A stretch of DNA of 64,000 bases from Botrytis cinerea B05.10 (GCF_000143535.2 NC_037321.1:620001-684000); one strand, 5' to 3'; numbered from the stretch's first letter, positions 49,101-60,017 are shown. Numbers and translations are program-made. Notes: generated from the sequence alone by a model not told the origin.

Positions 49101-51918
49101 AGCCCATTCAACAATCAAGAGAGAAATACTGCTTGCGAGCTGAGGATCGGCAAAGCAGCGGTCTTCCATGAAATCTAGGCACATGAAGTAAGGCCCACCC
49201 CATGTCAAGATCTCGTGAGTATTTGCTTCGTGTTTAAGTGATTCCTCGACCATTCTTGAAAGAGCCTGCCCCATACGTCCATCTCGATTTTCAAGCGAGG
49301 CCGCACTCTTTCGAACATGAAAGTGCAATTCCGAGATTGCTGCACCCATCGACCCAAGAAGATCAAGAGCCATGTTCTTGGCAGGAGCAGGAGTTTTTTC
49401 TGCTTCGGCGAGCTGAACCATTTTGAAGAGGAATAGGCGTAAGAGTAGTTCTGCAGCAGGCCAATCAGGAGAGTTCAAACATGTAACAAAGTCTTCGACA
49501 AAGAGATCTAGAAGATTTCGGTAAGGTGTATCGCCATTCTTCGTAGATTTAATTGCTCTGCTAACAATAAAATTGACCACATAACCCGTATTCTGTGTCG
49601 CACTTTCCAGTAGTGAAGCTCCGCAGTCTTTCAGCTCTTGGATCGCTGTGACGTTCTGTTCGATTGCTCTTCTTTCTGTATCGTATCGCCGACGATTATC
49701 AGCATCATTAACTCCATCCTCATGACCTTCATCATCTCCAGTAAGAGCATCTTGGGCCTTTCGTCTTCGCTTCTCCTTGGCATCATCCGTCTTGCTAGCA
49801 CTTGTCTGAATCAGCTTCATAATTAATGCCGAGACAAGTTGAATGCTTCCCCCATCCGCCAATTTAAATTGTCGAGCGCTCTGTTTGGTAACAGGAAGCT
49901 TCTCTAGTGACGTCAGGATTTCATTAAAGATTTCTGCTCTTTCTTTTGGGTTGTTGTTAAATACTTGTGCGAGTACATCCATCGCTATGACTCTAAGATT
50001 GTCGAATTTAGGGATACCAAGTACGGAGTCTTTCTCTGCATGAGCATTCTCGACAAATATCAATCTGGAAGCTGCATATTCAAGACTGTTGATAACCGTT
50101 TCAGATAAATCAATATTGGCCACGAGAACTGCCATGAGCGACAAAAGACGTCGACATTGAGCAAGTAGATTAAGAATAACTTTCTTGTGAGGAGACAGTA
50201 GCTTGAACAATGTTGAAGTCGACCCCGTGCTGCGGAGTTCCACAATCGGAATTATGAAATTCTCCATGATGTTTTTGAAGGCATTCAAAGCGGATTGAAT
50301 TAGATCTTCTGAGTACAGCTGCTTCTCGTCACGCCCGCCGGTCATTACTCTGAGCGAGGTGCGAGCAGATTTGAGTCCAAGTTCTGCATTTGAAATCTGT
50401 AAGAACAGACTTTCGACATCTGACTCTCCCATTTCCTCGTCGATCTTCAAGTCAAGTGTCTCGGCTTCTTTCAATGCAGCTTCAGACAATTTTTGAATTC
50501 GAATCAAGTCTTCCAAGGGAACCTGTTTGATTCTGCCAACCTCAATAATTCTGTTCAAGAGGCCCTCCAGTCGCGTTTGAGTATTAGCCGCAAGACCAAT
50601 TCCCTCGTTTGTAGAGATAAGGAAATTGCTAGACATATTGGTTTCGGGCTGGAATTGATTTTCAGCTTCGAAGACATCTTGAAGATATTCTCGAAGATTT
50701 CGCGCAGCAATGTCGGCCTTCTCTCTTTGGTCGATCACTCCAGAGACATTCCCTTCATATTCATCAGAGCCCGCTCGCTTTCGATTCTTGGCAGGACTAT
50801 CGGGCGAGTCTGGAAGAGCTTCTACAACCTTATATTCTTCTGGTTTTATCTGTGATTGCGGAATGACAACGGATATGCTTGGCTGTGAGGAAGAAGGCGG
50901 AATATTTTGGGTTTGCTTGTTATCCTGAACAGCGACTGGTGCAATTCGTGGAGAAGGAACCGATGATTGAATATGCGATATTTTGGGACTGATCTTCATG
51001 CCATGCGAATTTGACACAGGGATTGGATTCTGTTTGTGGGTATACGCAAGTGCCTTTGGCAAAGGAATTTCAACCGCGATTTGAGACTTTGCTTTAGGCG
51101 CAACATTCGCATGTTCAGCAACAGGCTTCGTAGTAATAGCTTCAGGAAATATAGTAGCGTTTGTGTTTGCAGTATAGGGCTGCGAATTTGTATTCACATA
51201 GCTGCTGCTTGGATTTCTTGACTTCGACTGCGACTTGGTCCTCTGCTTCTGGAGTTTATGCCTCATAGCTGGCACTTCTAGACGCTCCGCAGTCTTATAC
51301 TCCACTTTGGTTGAGTCGTATAGCATCTGCGCAAAGGGTGAAAGTTTGGGTTTCAATGGAGTGGCATCTGGAAGTGATGCGATCTTTGAGCCGATCTTGA
51401 AGTTACTTTTATGAACGTCAGTCGGATCGAATTGTTCTCTGGACTTCGAACTCACTATATTGTATGATCTTCCGGTTTGAGCAACTGTTCAAGATTTTTC
51501 AGAGTTCTTTGCAGGCGCTGCGAGGTCTGATATGGGTTCGTTGCTTCGGCGTTCAAGCTTCCTAGACTTTCTCTGCCTTGTTGAGTTTCTGCTGCATTGG
51601 AAAATAGTGAAGAGGAAGAACCAAGTCCTATTGTAGGTAACGGGATAATATCTGTAAATTCAGTGTCGTTATAAAGACTGATAATTGTAGTTGAGGATAG
51701 GATAGGTTTGAAAGTGAAGAGAAGGCAAGGTACCTACCTGAGTTGAAGGGAACGACAGAGGAAAAAGGTGAATATGGAAGAGCTTCGTCGACGGTGAATG
51801 GCCGTGGCCTCATTTGACGGGTTTCACTCGTGGAAGACGCGCCATTTGTCCCATTATGGCCATTCTGGTAGTTATATCCATAGCCGTAGGCATACCCATA
51901 CCCATTGCTTGGATCCAT
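46119..51918 (-). CDS. SCC2: Cohesin loading factor Scc2/Mis4 (Nipped-B homologue)
   Basis: With Scc4 loads cohesin onto chromosomes. Three exons: 51918-51738, 51651-51456 and 51405-46119; total 1887 residues. The long ORF in exon 3 is open upstream only to a GTG at 51455. That stretch is a 50-nt intron: a GTGAGT donor follows ATATA at 51456 and a CTGAC branch with ATAAAAG acceptor ends at 51406. Splicing joins KPEDHTIYNFKIGSK in frame to an N-terminal region with FTVDEALPYSPFSSVVPF, the signature of Scc2 N-termini. A Tyr/Gly-rich first exon is followed by Ser/Thr-rich disordered sequence, then HEAT repeats (DPSVGVRDSALGLIGKCISL, DSGVGVRKRAMKLLKDIYL) and a basic C-terminal tail. Length and repeats fit the family. 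Confidence 0.92.
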
Positions 51919-52339
51919 GGTGAACTTGTTCGGCGTGGTGAGGCGTGGATGGGCGCAAGGCCGGAAGGCTCGTAGAGGTGTGATGAGAATTCAAAGGTCC
52001 AATAGAACTGAGTTACAAGATCATGTCGTTGTACGATCCCAAGTCGTTATCCGCAATGCATACTGTTTCTCTTGAAGCATAATAATAAAGGTTGTCGACA
52101 AACGACCAATTCGACTTCACCATTGAAGATTACGATTAGTAGCCGTCCGTTACAACTTATGTAGGCAGCCTTGCGCTAAAGGTCTGGATTGGATGGGCCG
52201 TCACTAGCGGGTTTTTGGATTTCAACTTTGGGCCTTGCATGCATACCTAGTAGGTATAGAAATTTATTTTTGAGGAAGCACCACAAAAACATCCAACCAC
52301 CAAAATCTTCAAAACTCGACAATCAAACAGCACTTCAAA
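51919..52339. promoter_or_regulatory. Divergent promoter region SCC2 / RPA12
   Basis: 421 bp between the SCC2 start (-) and the RPA12 start (+). Both 5' leaders and promoters must lie here. No specific operator recognised. Confidence 0.6.
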
Positions 52340-52825
52340 ATGTCTGCAGTCGGATCTCTAGTATTTTGTACAGATTGCGGCAATCTGTTGGAAAGCTCGA
52401 CTGGTAACAAGAACACCGTTCTAACATGCGATTGCTGTGGAGCAGAAAATAAAGGTACGCGCGATTTGTTTCTTACCATTCACTGTTCGAGTGAATAGTA
52501 CTGATCGGACTTTGCTTCTAGATACTGCTTCACAAACCATTGAAACGAGAACGAAAGAAGCGTCCTTTCCCTCAGTTCTGCGACAGAAAAGATCGGTTGT
52601 TCAAACGGTAGAGAAGTCTGATTATGAGAACCAAGCCATGAGTAAAACACCATGCCCAGAATGCGGCGCAAAGGAGGTCAGATTCACAGCGGTACAATTG
52701 AGAAGTGCAGATGAAGGAAGTACCATTTTCTACAACTGTACCTGTGGGAACAAGTAAGTTTGCATTGTATTTATACGACTGTTTCTTCCCGACTGACATG
52801 AACTAGGTGGACCGAGAACAATTAA
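52340..52825 (+). CDS. RPA12: RNA polymerase I subunit RPA12
   Basis: Small Pol I subunit with TFIIS-like C-terminal zinc ribbon that supports rRNA transcript cleavage and termination. Three exons (52340-52454, 52522-52753, 52807-52825) encode 121 residues, close to the family size. The N-terminal zinc ribbon is VFCTDCGNLLES followed by LTCDCCGAEN (two CxxC pairs). The C-terminal ribbon holds CPECGAKEVRFTAVQLRSAD, then EGSTIFYNCTCGNKW, matching the Q-x-RSADE-x-x-T-x-F signature with the acidic DE catalytic hairpin. The last exon has only 19 nt and encodes KWTENN plus a stop. It is divergent from SCC2 and convergent with LIA1. Confidence 0.95.
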
Positions 52826-53014
52826 TTTGCGACGCACGGCGCATGGAGATATTGCTTCACGATTCACGAATTGTATATCATATGGTATGGGGGACTTTTT
52901 ATCTGGTGTTTGGGAGGAAGAAATTGTGATATTTTAATGGGCCAAGCACTTTGGCACCAGTCGTCTATTTAAGTAAAGTAAATGCGACGAGTTTATTGGG
53001 AAAAATAAAAAGAC

Positions 53015-54191
53015 TTATGCGGCTGCGACAGCTTCCTTCTCTGGGATCAACGCATACTCGGTCTCTCCGCTCTGCTCGAACTCCGCCATATCCAACGCAA
53101 GGATGACACTATCTCTTACAACCACGTCCTTATCGTTCAAGAACTTTTTAAGTGTATCCTCGACGCCTGCCTCATCACCTAAGCTTCCCAAAGCCTCGGC
53201 CGCTTCATGTCTGACCATACTAACTTCCTCCAAATTGCTCAGAGAACCAGTAAGGGCAGGGATGGATGCTGGGTGGGACAGTTGTCCAAAAACGAAAGCA
53301 ATTTCGTGTCTGAAAAGTGCGGATTTATCTTGGAGACCTTTAGCCAAGGCAAGAACAGCGGGGACGGCGGTAGGAAGATCCGGGGGTGATGCAAGATCTC
53401 GGAGACCAAACATGGCTCTGTATCGTATGAATAGAGGGACTTTGGTATTCAAAAAGGTTTCCTCAAGTTTCTCGACTGATAGTGATTCTGAGTTTTCTTC
53501 TGCAGTTGGTGGAGCAGGGTCAATAGATGCGAAATCCCTATTGTTGAAGGTGTTGTCAGTAATGCAATGCAAAAGGAATTCCAAACGACTTGATGTAGGA
53601 ATCTCCCATGCATGTGAAGGTTGGAGCGTATCGCTATCTCTGCTATGTGTGCATGTTCTGTTCTTCTGAAACATATCAAAGGTTCACTCACGATTGTCGT
53701 AACTTTTCTGCTTTACCAGCGTCTGAATGTGCCCACTCGATATTCTCCACACTCAACTCACACGTTTCCCTAACCTCAACTGGCTCATTGGGATCATCTC
53801 TTCTCTCTTTGAGCAACTGCAAGCAATCTCTATCTGCCAAAGCACCCAGAGCCTCAGCAGCCTCGTGTCTAACCATACTATCCTCCTTCTGATTCTCCAA
53901 GACCCCTCTCAAGAATTTAGAGCTCTCAAGGTTCCTGGTTTGACCCAAGCAATACGCAAGCTCATGTTTCAAGAGGGCGGAGGGAGAGGCAAATGCAGCT
54001 GCGATAGCTTCGATGGCGGGAACGTTTAAGGGTGAAGTTGGCATGCATGCGAAGTGTTTGAGGGAAAAGAGGGCGCGGAATCGGAGACCAATGGGTTGGG
54101 ATTCTGAGCAGAGGGTTTTGCGCAAACTGAGGATGGTAGCAGTTGTAGTCTCAGTCTCCTCTGGAGCAGGGGAGGTTGCTGATGGAGCCAT
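53015..54191 (-). CDS. LIA1: Deoxyhypusine hydroxylase
   Basis: Hydroxylates deoxyhypusine of eIF5A to hypusine, using a diiron centre in a HEAT-repeat scaffold. Two exons (54191-53692, 53537-53015) with a 154-nt intron encode 340 residues, as expected. Four His-Glu iron ligands are evident, in LLKHELAYCLGQ, MVRHEAAEALGALADRD, LFRHEIAFVFGQL and MVRHEAAEALGSLGDEAG, showing the two-fold symmetric arrangement. The join AEKLRQSDFASIDP across the intron is in phase. The first ATG of MAPSATSPAPEET is the start; an in-frame ATG 132 nt upstream is less plausible because the extra residues form a hydrophobic stretch. It is convergent with RPA12. Confidence 0.95.
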
Positions 54192-54612
54192 TTTGATGTT
54201 TATTCTTTTTTTGTATATGATTCCAAATGGTGTTGTGGTAGAAATATGGTGATTTTGGAAGAAACAGGTATCTGGGAGAAATAAATTATGAAATGATCGG
54301 CTTAAAGGTGCATACAAAATCAAAAATTATATTATCAAGGGTTCCCGCACTAAAAGAATCGAGAAAAAATTGCGACCGATTCGCGGGGTCTATCGAGATT
54401 ACGTAATATGACACATGCATCTGCACCTCCCAGGTTTGTAAAAGTGGATCTCCTGTCTGGAAAGAAAAATTCAACATCTCCATAATGCGCGACGGAAGAA
54501 ACAAGCACAGAACGTCGGGGGGAAAAAAAATGACATTCCAAAATATATCTAAAAATGAACCGCGGTTGAACTTCAGAATCGAACTGAAGTAGCAAACAAC
54601 CTTCATGTGAGA
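54192..54612. other. Spacer between LIA1 and the tRNA-Gln gene
   Basis: Contains the LIA1 promoter region and the downstream side of the tRNA gene. No other feature seen. Confidence 0.5.
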
Positions 54613-54684
54613 AGGTCGTAATAGGAATCGAACCAATATCTCCGGAATCAGAATCCGACGTGCTAACCATTACACCATACAACC
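54613..54684 (-). tRNA. tRNA-Gln (anticodon CTG)
   Basis: The minus-strand sequence folds as a cloverleaf: acceptor GGTTGTA pairs with TACGACC, discriminator is T, anticodon stem TCGGA/TCCGG encloses loop TTCTGAT with anticodon CTG. The D arm contains GGTGTAATGGTTAGCAC and the T loop is TTCGATT. There is no intron. The T stem ATTGG/CCTAT has a T-T mismatch at its third pair. Overall length 72 nt matches fungal tRNA-Gln. Confidence 0.85.
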
Positions 54685-55930
54685 ATTTTGAGCGGTTTTT
54701 GTTATGGGCAGATCGCCAGATCTGGTTATATAAAGCATCGCAAAACAAGCTCGTGAAGCATAATGAACCACACGCCAAATTAGATCATGATATCTATCTC
54801 AAATATCGAGCTGGTTTGGTGTAATAGCATAGCAGCATGTGGTAGTCGAGGTGGTGGAATGTAATTAGCGAAAGCACTTGGGCATTTCATATAATCCCAA
54901 ACATTGAGAATCTCTGATTGTTGAACTCGAATCTCATTACCGAAATTATCCAACCTAATTAATATTTCAAGTATCAGCAATTATAATATATCTGATTGAC
55001 AAATCCAAAATCAGACTCCTGAAAGTATCCAAATATCTAATCTGATCTCGAACATTAAGAGTGCCCAATTGTCGAGTTGGAATCTCATGATTATTGAAGG
55101 AATTTGAAATATTCGATTTGATTTCAAATATTAAGAATGTCTGATTGTCAAATTCGAATCTGATCTTTGAAACTCAAATATACATCTCATCCGACTTGAA
55201 ATCTTGAAAATATCGAATCATCGAATTCAAAATAGACCGGTTGTATTAATTACTACAAGGTTTATTTGGTGTTCGACTTATTACATCAGTACTATTTGAG
55301 CATATAAAGAAGTATTCAAGTGGTATAGTATAGTCAGAATATCTGTATATATTCTAACTCCTTGTTCTCTTTTCTTCACACATTGTCTTATATCCTTTGG
55401 CAACTTCGAATTCGCACCCAGTCTTACGATCTTCTCGCCTGTTAGATGATGTCTATGTTCTCTATCTAGCACATCGAGATTGGCTCAGCTCTAGTTTCAT
55501 TCGATGTATTGAGATAGATATGAAGTATCAGATCTGTTTGGAGCAAAAGGTCTAGCGACTGGGAACATTGGATGTCACCTAAATTACATCACATAGTCTT
55601 TCACACATTGAGAACTTTCGGAGTGAATACGCTGTATACGCCCGGCATCGATATTTTCTTTTGCGAGACACTGCAACACCCACATGAGTAGCCGTCAACT
55701 TGATTCTTAATACAATACTGAAAGCGAGAGTAAATATTCCAATGTAGCTACAATCAACGAAGAGAGTTCAGTATATCAATTTACGAAATCACTTGGGAAA
55801 TTCAGAAGAGTTAAGCATGTTAGACAGATTTAGACATTAAGAATCATTCATTGTGGAATTGTAGTTTGAGCTATCAACACCCATGGCCATTGGCAAAGGA
55901 GGCCATTACTCTTGTTTGAGATAGTTATGT
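54685..55930. other. AT-rich accessory DNA containing a degenerate tandem array
   Basis: Upstream of the tRNA-Gln. Holds the array at 54885-55240 (see separate entry); the rest is AT-rich without a supported gene. Confidence 0.5.
54885..55240. repeat. Degenerate tandem array, about five units with a 73-78 bp period
   Basis: Recognisable unit starts near 54890, 54963, 55041, 55117 and 55194. Each unit contains a block like TTTCAAATATTAAGAATG, then CTGATTGTCAAATTCGAATC. Copies differ mainly at C/T and G/A positions. No family is recognised. The period was found by eye. Confidence 0.6.
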
Positions 55931-56626
55931 TTACGCTCTACTTCTCTTTCGTGCTCCAAAAGCATCTTCTAGTAGACAGTTCTCAATGGCATAAAGTCTA
56001 TCTAACTCCAATGTCGCGACTTCAATCTGCTCCTGTTCATCTACATTCATATCAAATGCAGGGCCCGTCATATAACCCTCATATTCGGCGATGTGCGACA
56101 GCTGGGGATCAATTTTGGCGTGAAAGGCCAGGTCATGGTTCTTCGCCGCCCGGAGAACTTGACTACGCAATGGGTGCCCACGAGGTAAATAACGGCCTTA
56201 GCAGATAATCCACGGACAATCCATTGGCAGGACAGGTAATTCAAAATCTGGAGCATGTAACTCGCGGAGCCGATTATCTGCAGAACACTCACAGGCACAG
56301 AGAATTTTGTGCAGCCTAGGAGGAACGGTGTCTGGAATCGGTACACCTTTCAAGGTGCTCCTTGGAGAAAGTATCTTTGAGTTGGTGGACAAGACCATGA
56401 GAACGATTCCACATGTTAGAAGGCTGGCGGTGCCGGTGCCGGTGGCTTTACTTTCTTTCCATGTGCCCTGGAAGCGAGCATGTCTAGCTGATTTTCGTAT
56501 GTTACGTGCAGAATTGAAAGATAATAGATTGGGGCCATTTGGTCGATTTTTTTTCCTACTATGCTTGAACCTTTTCGAGAGATATAGGTGCTCGGCGGAT
56601 GTCAAATACTGGCTCACTTGTAACAC
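55931..56626 (-). pseudogene. Interrupted ORF (single in-frame TAA) of unknown function
   Basis: On the minus strand one reading frame runs from about 56626 to 55931 (232 codons including the stop) and is broken only by a TAA at 56200-56198. The upstream part contains YLTSAEHLYLSKRFKHSR, ARFQGTWKESKATGTGTASL and LRELHAPDFELPVLPMDCP. The downstream part continues LPRGHPLRSQVLRAAKNHDL and LSHIAEYEGYMTGPAFDMN. Both parts have normal protein composition. No ATG starts the frame, so an upstream exon is missing or lost. It may be a degraded fungal gene or a true gene with an unrecognised intron across the TAA; no consensus GT/AG pair of sensible size was found there. Confidence 0.45.
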
Positions 56627-56988
56627 AAGGCTCCCCCTTCGGTGTTGGTGTCGCCTTTATATGTTGCCTGTATTACAAGTGCTGGAAGTTCTTGAGTATA
56701 TCAAGGAAACTAGTATAGTTGGGGTGTACTTAGTATAAAATCCAATAACTCTTGTATATTTTTGGCAGCTACAGGTTTAACTTATCTATTTCGGAGACGA
56801 TGTTGAATCAACATAGCTCAAGGGTACATATGGTTAAACTCTTCCTTGTCAAGAGGAACAAGAGATATTATTTTCTTGTGGCATATCTCGTTTGAATTTT
56901 AAGTCTTAGGGTAAATTATGCCTCAAAGTCCTTTCTCTGATTGGGTTCAACGCTGCGCAGAAATTATCTGCACTCGTGGGCAATCTGC

Positions 56989-57110
56989 AGAAAATCCATG
57001 GGCCACCCGCCCCATATCTTGAATCATTCACCCCTTCAATAGAAAATTTGTGGGTTACCCGCCCCAGGTTTTGCAGTGACCGCCCCGCTGACAGATATCC
57101 GCCCCGCAGG
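56989..57110. repeat. Diverged direct repeat with CCGCCCC motifs
   Basis: A 26-bp segment at 56989-57014 recurs at 57041-57066 with CC-to-TT changes in two places and one A-to-G change. Further CCGCCCC motifs lie near 57080 and 57100. Surrounding DNA is AT-rich, so the motif cluster stands out. A transposon terminal region of hAT type is possible but not established. Confidence 0.5.
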
Positions 57111-57891
57111 TACCAATTAAGCTTCGCAACGGGTTCCGAGAAAGCTGATGACATAGTGATTCCAACATCTCGATATCGAGCATAATCCATAGCATATGAC
57201 AAGCTTATTCTTGCAACATCACCTGCTCGCCATGCCAGTGTTGCTACTATAGCCACACTCATAGCTTTGTGTAGATTATATATGTATAAACAAATGTGAA
57301 TATGCTTGGTCCTGGCCAATGCAATTGATCCAAAGCCCGCCTCATACATGCTAGATAGATATTATTGCTTTGATGCCATACCAAACGTGGCTGGTGATTA
57401 GCGGCGAGAGTGGTAGACACCATTATGCATAGGTCAGCCAGCGCTTGATTAGCATTAGCTTAACACATATCCATCCCGATTCAAGAGGTACAGAAGCTAG
57501 CTCTCATGTATATCTCCCATCACTCATGCAGGACCGCTCCTCGAGGAAATTGTATGATTCCCTGCAAAAAGCATTATTCACAAGAACAAAGAGCCTCAAA
57601 AACAAGATTGATAAAATTATATCCAAAAACATTGTTACTAATACTCGCACTTCTTCCAATAGACAAGCCATCTTGGAAAATGACCCCAAAATCAAGACAC
57701 ATGTTTCCTATTTAAGGTACTTTATCTACTTCAAGAGAGGTACAGATCGTTAATTCAAAACTCTGAGATCCAACCGTTCAATAACATAGAATGATATTGA
57801 CCTGTGAACTGGCGAAACACCAAAACTTATCAGATCACTGATTATGGAATAACATATTACCAAAGCCCCGCGGCGGCATAAAGTAGCATGT

Positions 57892-58283
57892 TCAAATACT
57901 ATTTGTAACAGCCTGGAAGAAATGATCGATCTGTCGAGGCATGCCACCGATGTATGATTCCCGCCCGTCATCCAGGATGCTTAGAGAGCGGACCATGAGT
58001 AGCACACTGTGAATATTGAGAACCCCGAAAAGACCCATAAAAATGGGTATCTCTCGTCTCAGAGGGGGTTCCCGAAAACTTGCACGTTGTTGCTTACATT
58101 GATCAAGCGACTGGGATTGACATACCCCTCCAAGTAGAGTGGAAGATATAACGAAACTGGATATGCACCGTTTGCGAGGAAGAAAAGTATGCACCATATC
58201 ATTGTCATCATTCTATTCCCAGTTCTTATCTCTATGAAAACGTCGCCATTTAAAGTTAGCCTAAAATTTGAGTTAACCTTCAT
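57892..58283 (-). CDS. Possible small membrane protein or gene remnant
   Basis: A two-exon model, 58283-58098 and 58050-57892, separated by a 47-nt intron (GTAAGC donor, GAG acceptor), keeps frame and gives 114 residues. One hydrophobic segment, MIWCILFFLANGAYPVSLYL, is followed after the intron by IPIFMGLFGVLNIHSVLLMV, so two transmembrane helices are possible. The ATG at 58283 is a true ATG. No family is recognised, and the acceptor lacks a pyrimidine tract; the region is AT-rich and repeat-bearing, so this may equally be a decayed fragment. Confidence 0.3.
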
Positions 58284-58461
58284 CTCGCGATGTACCCCAA
58301 GCAGGAAAAAGAACGACGTGATTGTCGTATCTTTGCCATGCTATATATAATTTATCAGCACAGCTGAGATATAGCATTGACGTTGGCATCAATCGAAAAG
58401 CTGTAGCGGACCTTCTTTAGTTGAGAGGATTTTCAGTTTTTCAATCTAAGTTCAACAGTGA

Positions 58462-58511
58462 GACAACGGTATACCATGCCTGGAAGGACAACGGTATACC
58501 ATGCCTGGAAG
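58462..58511. repeat. Perfect 25-bp tandem duplication
   Basis: Bases 58462-58486 are repeated exactly at 58487-58511, indicating a recent slippage or duplication event. Confidence 0.95.
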
Positions 58512-59880
58512 TATACAGGGCCTTTAAACATTTGAATCTTTCAAGAACAAAGAAAAACTACGAAACTTCAACACAAAATAGGATTTTGGGATATCTAAAA
58601 TAGAATCAAACAATCAAATAGTGTTTCTAATGACGTAGTATCCTAACATGGTGCGATCCAAGCACAAGAGAGTAAAAAGGGAAAACCCTATGAACAACTT
58701 TTCATTGAAGTTGGAAGCCATGGGTATGGAATATGATATGAAGTTAAAGTAAACTAAGTTTTTGAATTGCAGTGAAATAAGTATTCATGCCGAGGGTAGA
58801 CAGTGGTCCATGAAATTTGGAGACTCGAAAATTTGAGCAAGAGAAACCACACAAAAGGATGTTGGACTGAATGGAAAAACGACTCGAGAACTGTGGAATA
58901 TCACAAATACCTAGGCTATTCTACACGAAAACCATTTTGAGACATTCTCTTTGTGTTGTCAAGGTAGATCAGTCCTTTACCTGAGGAGCTAAGTATTGAG
59001 AGAGCAGAAATATTTGTGCTTCCGGGGTCAATGCTGGGACTGGGCGGAAGAAAGCCTTGCAATAGAAGTAACCTTGCGCCCATCATTAAAGGACGTTGGG
59101 TCGTTCCTAAGCCCTACCTTAAGGTTGGCGTTTTGACTTCTAACTAAATCTTTCTAGAGTCAAATAAGGGAACCGACCACATCATAATCGGCTGTTGGGA
59201 GACAGTTGACTCTTTGCCGCGCAGTCAATCATTCCGGGCCGGAGCGCTTTGTCCGTTGTGGAGAAGGGTTGGAAAGTTTCTCAAGAAACGAACTACACCT
59301 AGTAGCTTGTAACTTAGTTAATGAATATCAGCAGATTTTGGCAGGATCTTACACTTGTTTTTAACTGTATTCACCAATCACCACGACGCACGGATTGCAC
59401 ACCAGAGCCAAGGTAATAACTGCGAATCTTCCCCTCGAAGAAGAATGCTCGATGCAAAAGAATCCGAAGATAGACCAAACAAAAGATTACACGTTCGTTA
59501 AACTGAATCGCGGGAGGACCACCTGTTCCTACACAATGTACATACACTGCACTTGTACATGATGTATGTGATGTGCATGATCATGGTGGGAAGGTGGCGT
59601 GGGTGGGATTGGATATCACATGATCGTCAGCCGGAAACAACGGAGCTCATGCATGCCTTGAATCTTTGACCCACATGGAAGAGACCTCTGTGTGGGCACG
59701 GGGGGCTGGTTCAGAGTATCAGACAGATCAAAAGGCAATGAAACATAGGTAATAGGTGATAGGTAATAGGTAACGCAGGAAAGCAAAAGCAAAGGTAAAA
59801 CTTTGATCGGGATGTCGAACCGTGGATCTGAGTGAAGAAAAAGATTTACCATCTGGATCAAAAATGCCAAAAAGAATGGA

Positions 59881-60017
59881 TGCCCACTACTGGAATCGAA
59901 CCAATGATCTTAGCATTTCCGTATTCGAGGATACGCTGTTGAGTGTTAGTTGTGATTGACGTTGTTTGAAGGTAGAGTTACTTACAGTGCTACGCGGTAC
60001 CACTGCGCCAAGTGGGC
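59881..60017 (-). tRNA. tRNA-Tyr (anticodon GTA) with a 65-nt intron
   Basis: Exons are 60017-59982 and 59916-59881. The acceptor stem GCCCACT/AGTGGGC is perfect with discriminator A. D stem GCG/CGC, G26, anticodon stem TAGCA/TGCTA, loop CTGTAA plus A gives anticodon GTA. The variable loop is AGATC, the T stem ATTGG/CCAGT with loop TTCGATT. The intron (59981-59917) starts one base 3' of the anticodon, the standard position, and its end contains TACGGAA, complementary to the anticodon as in other eukaryotic tRNA-Tyr precursors. Confidence 0.9.

Larger units (their letters stand above)
56627..59880. other. 3.25 kb of decayed-looking accessory DNA
   Basis: AT-rich with few convincing ORFs. Includes a GC-rich motif duplication at 56989-57110, a possible small membrane-protein gene at 57892-58283 and a 25-bp perfect tandem duplication at 58462-58511. 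Confidence 0.5.

Noticed and set aside
51406..51455. GTG start of a 1778-codon SCC2 frame
   Set aside because: The first residues of that frame coincide with a typical 50-nt intron and removing it joins a conserved Scc2 N-terminus; the GTG is not a start.
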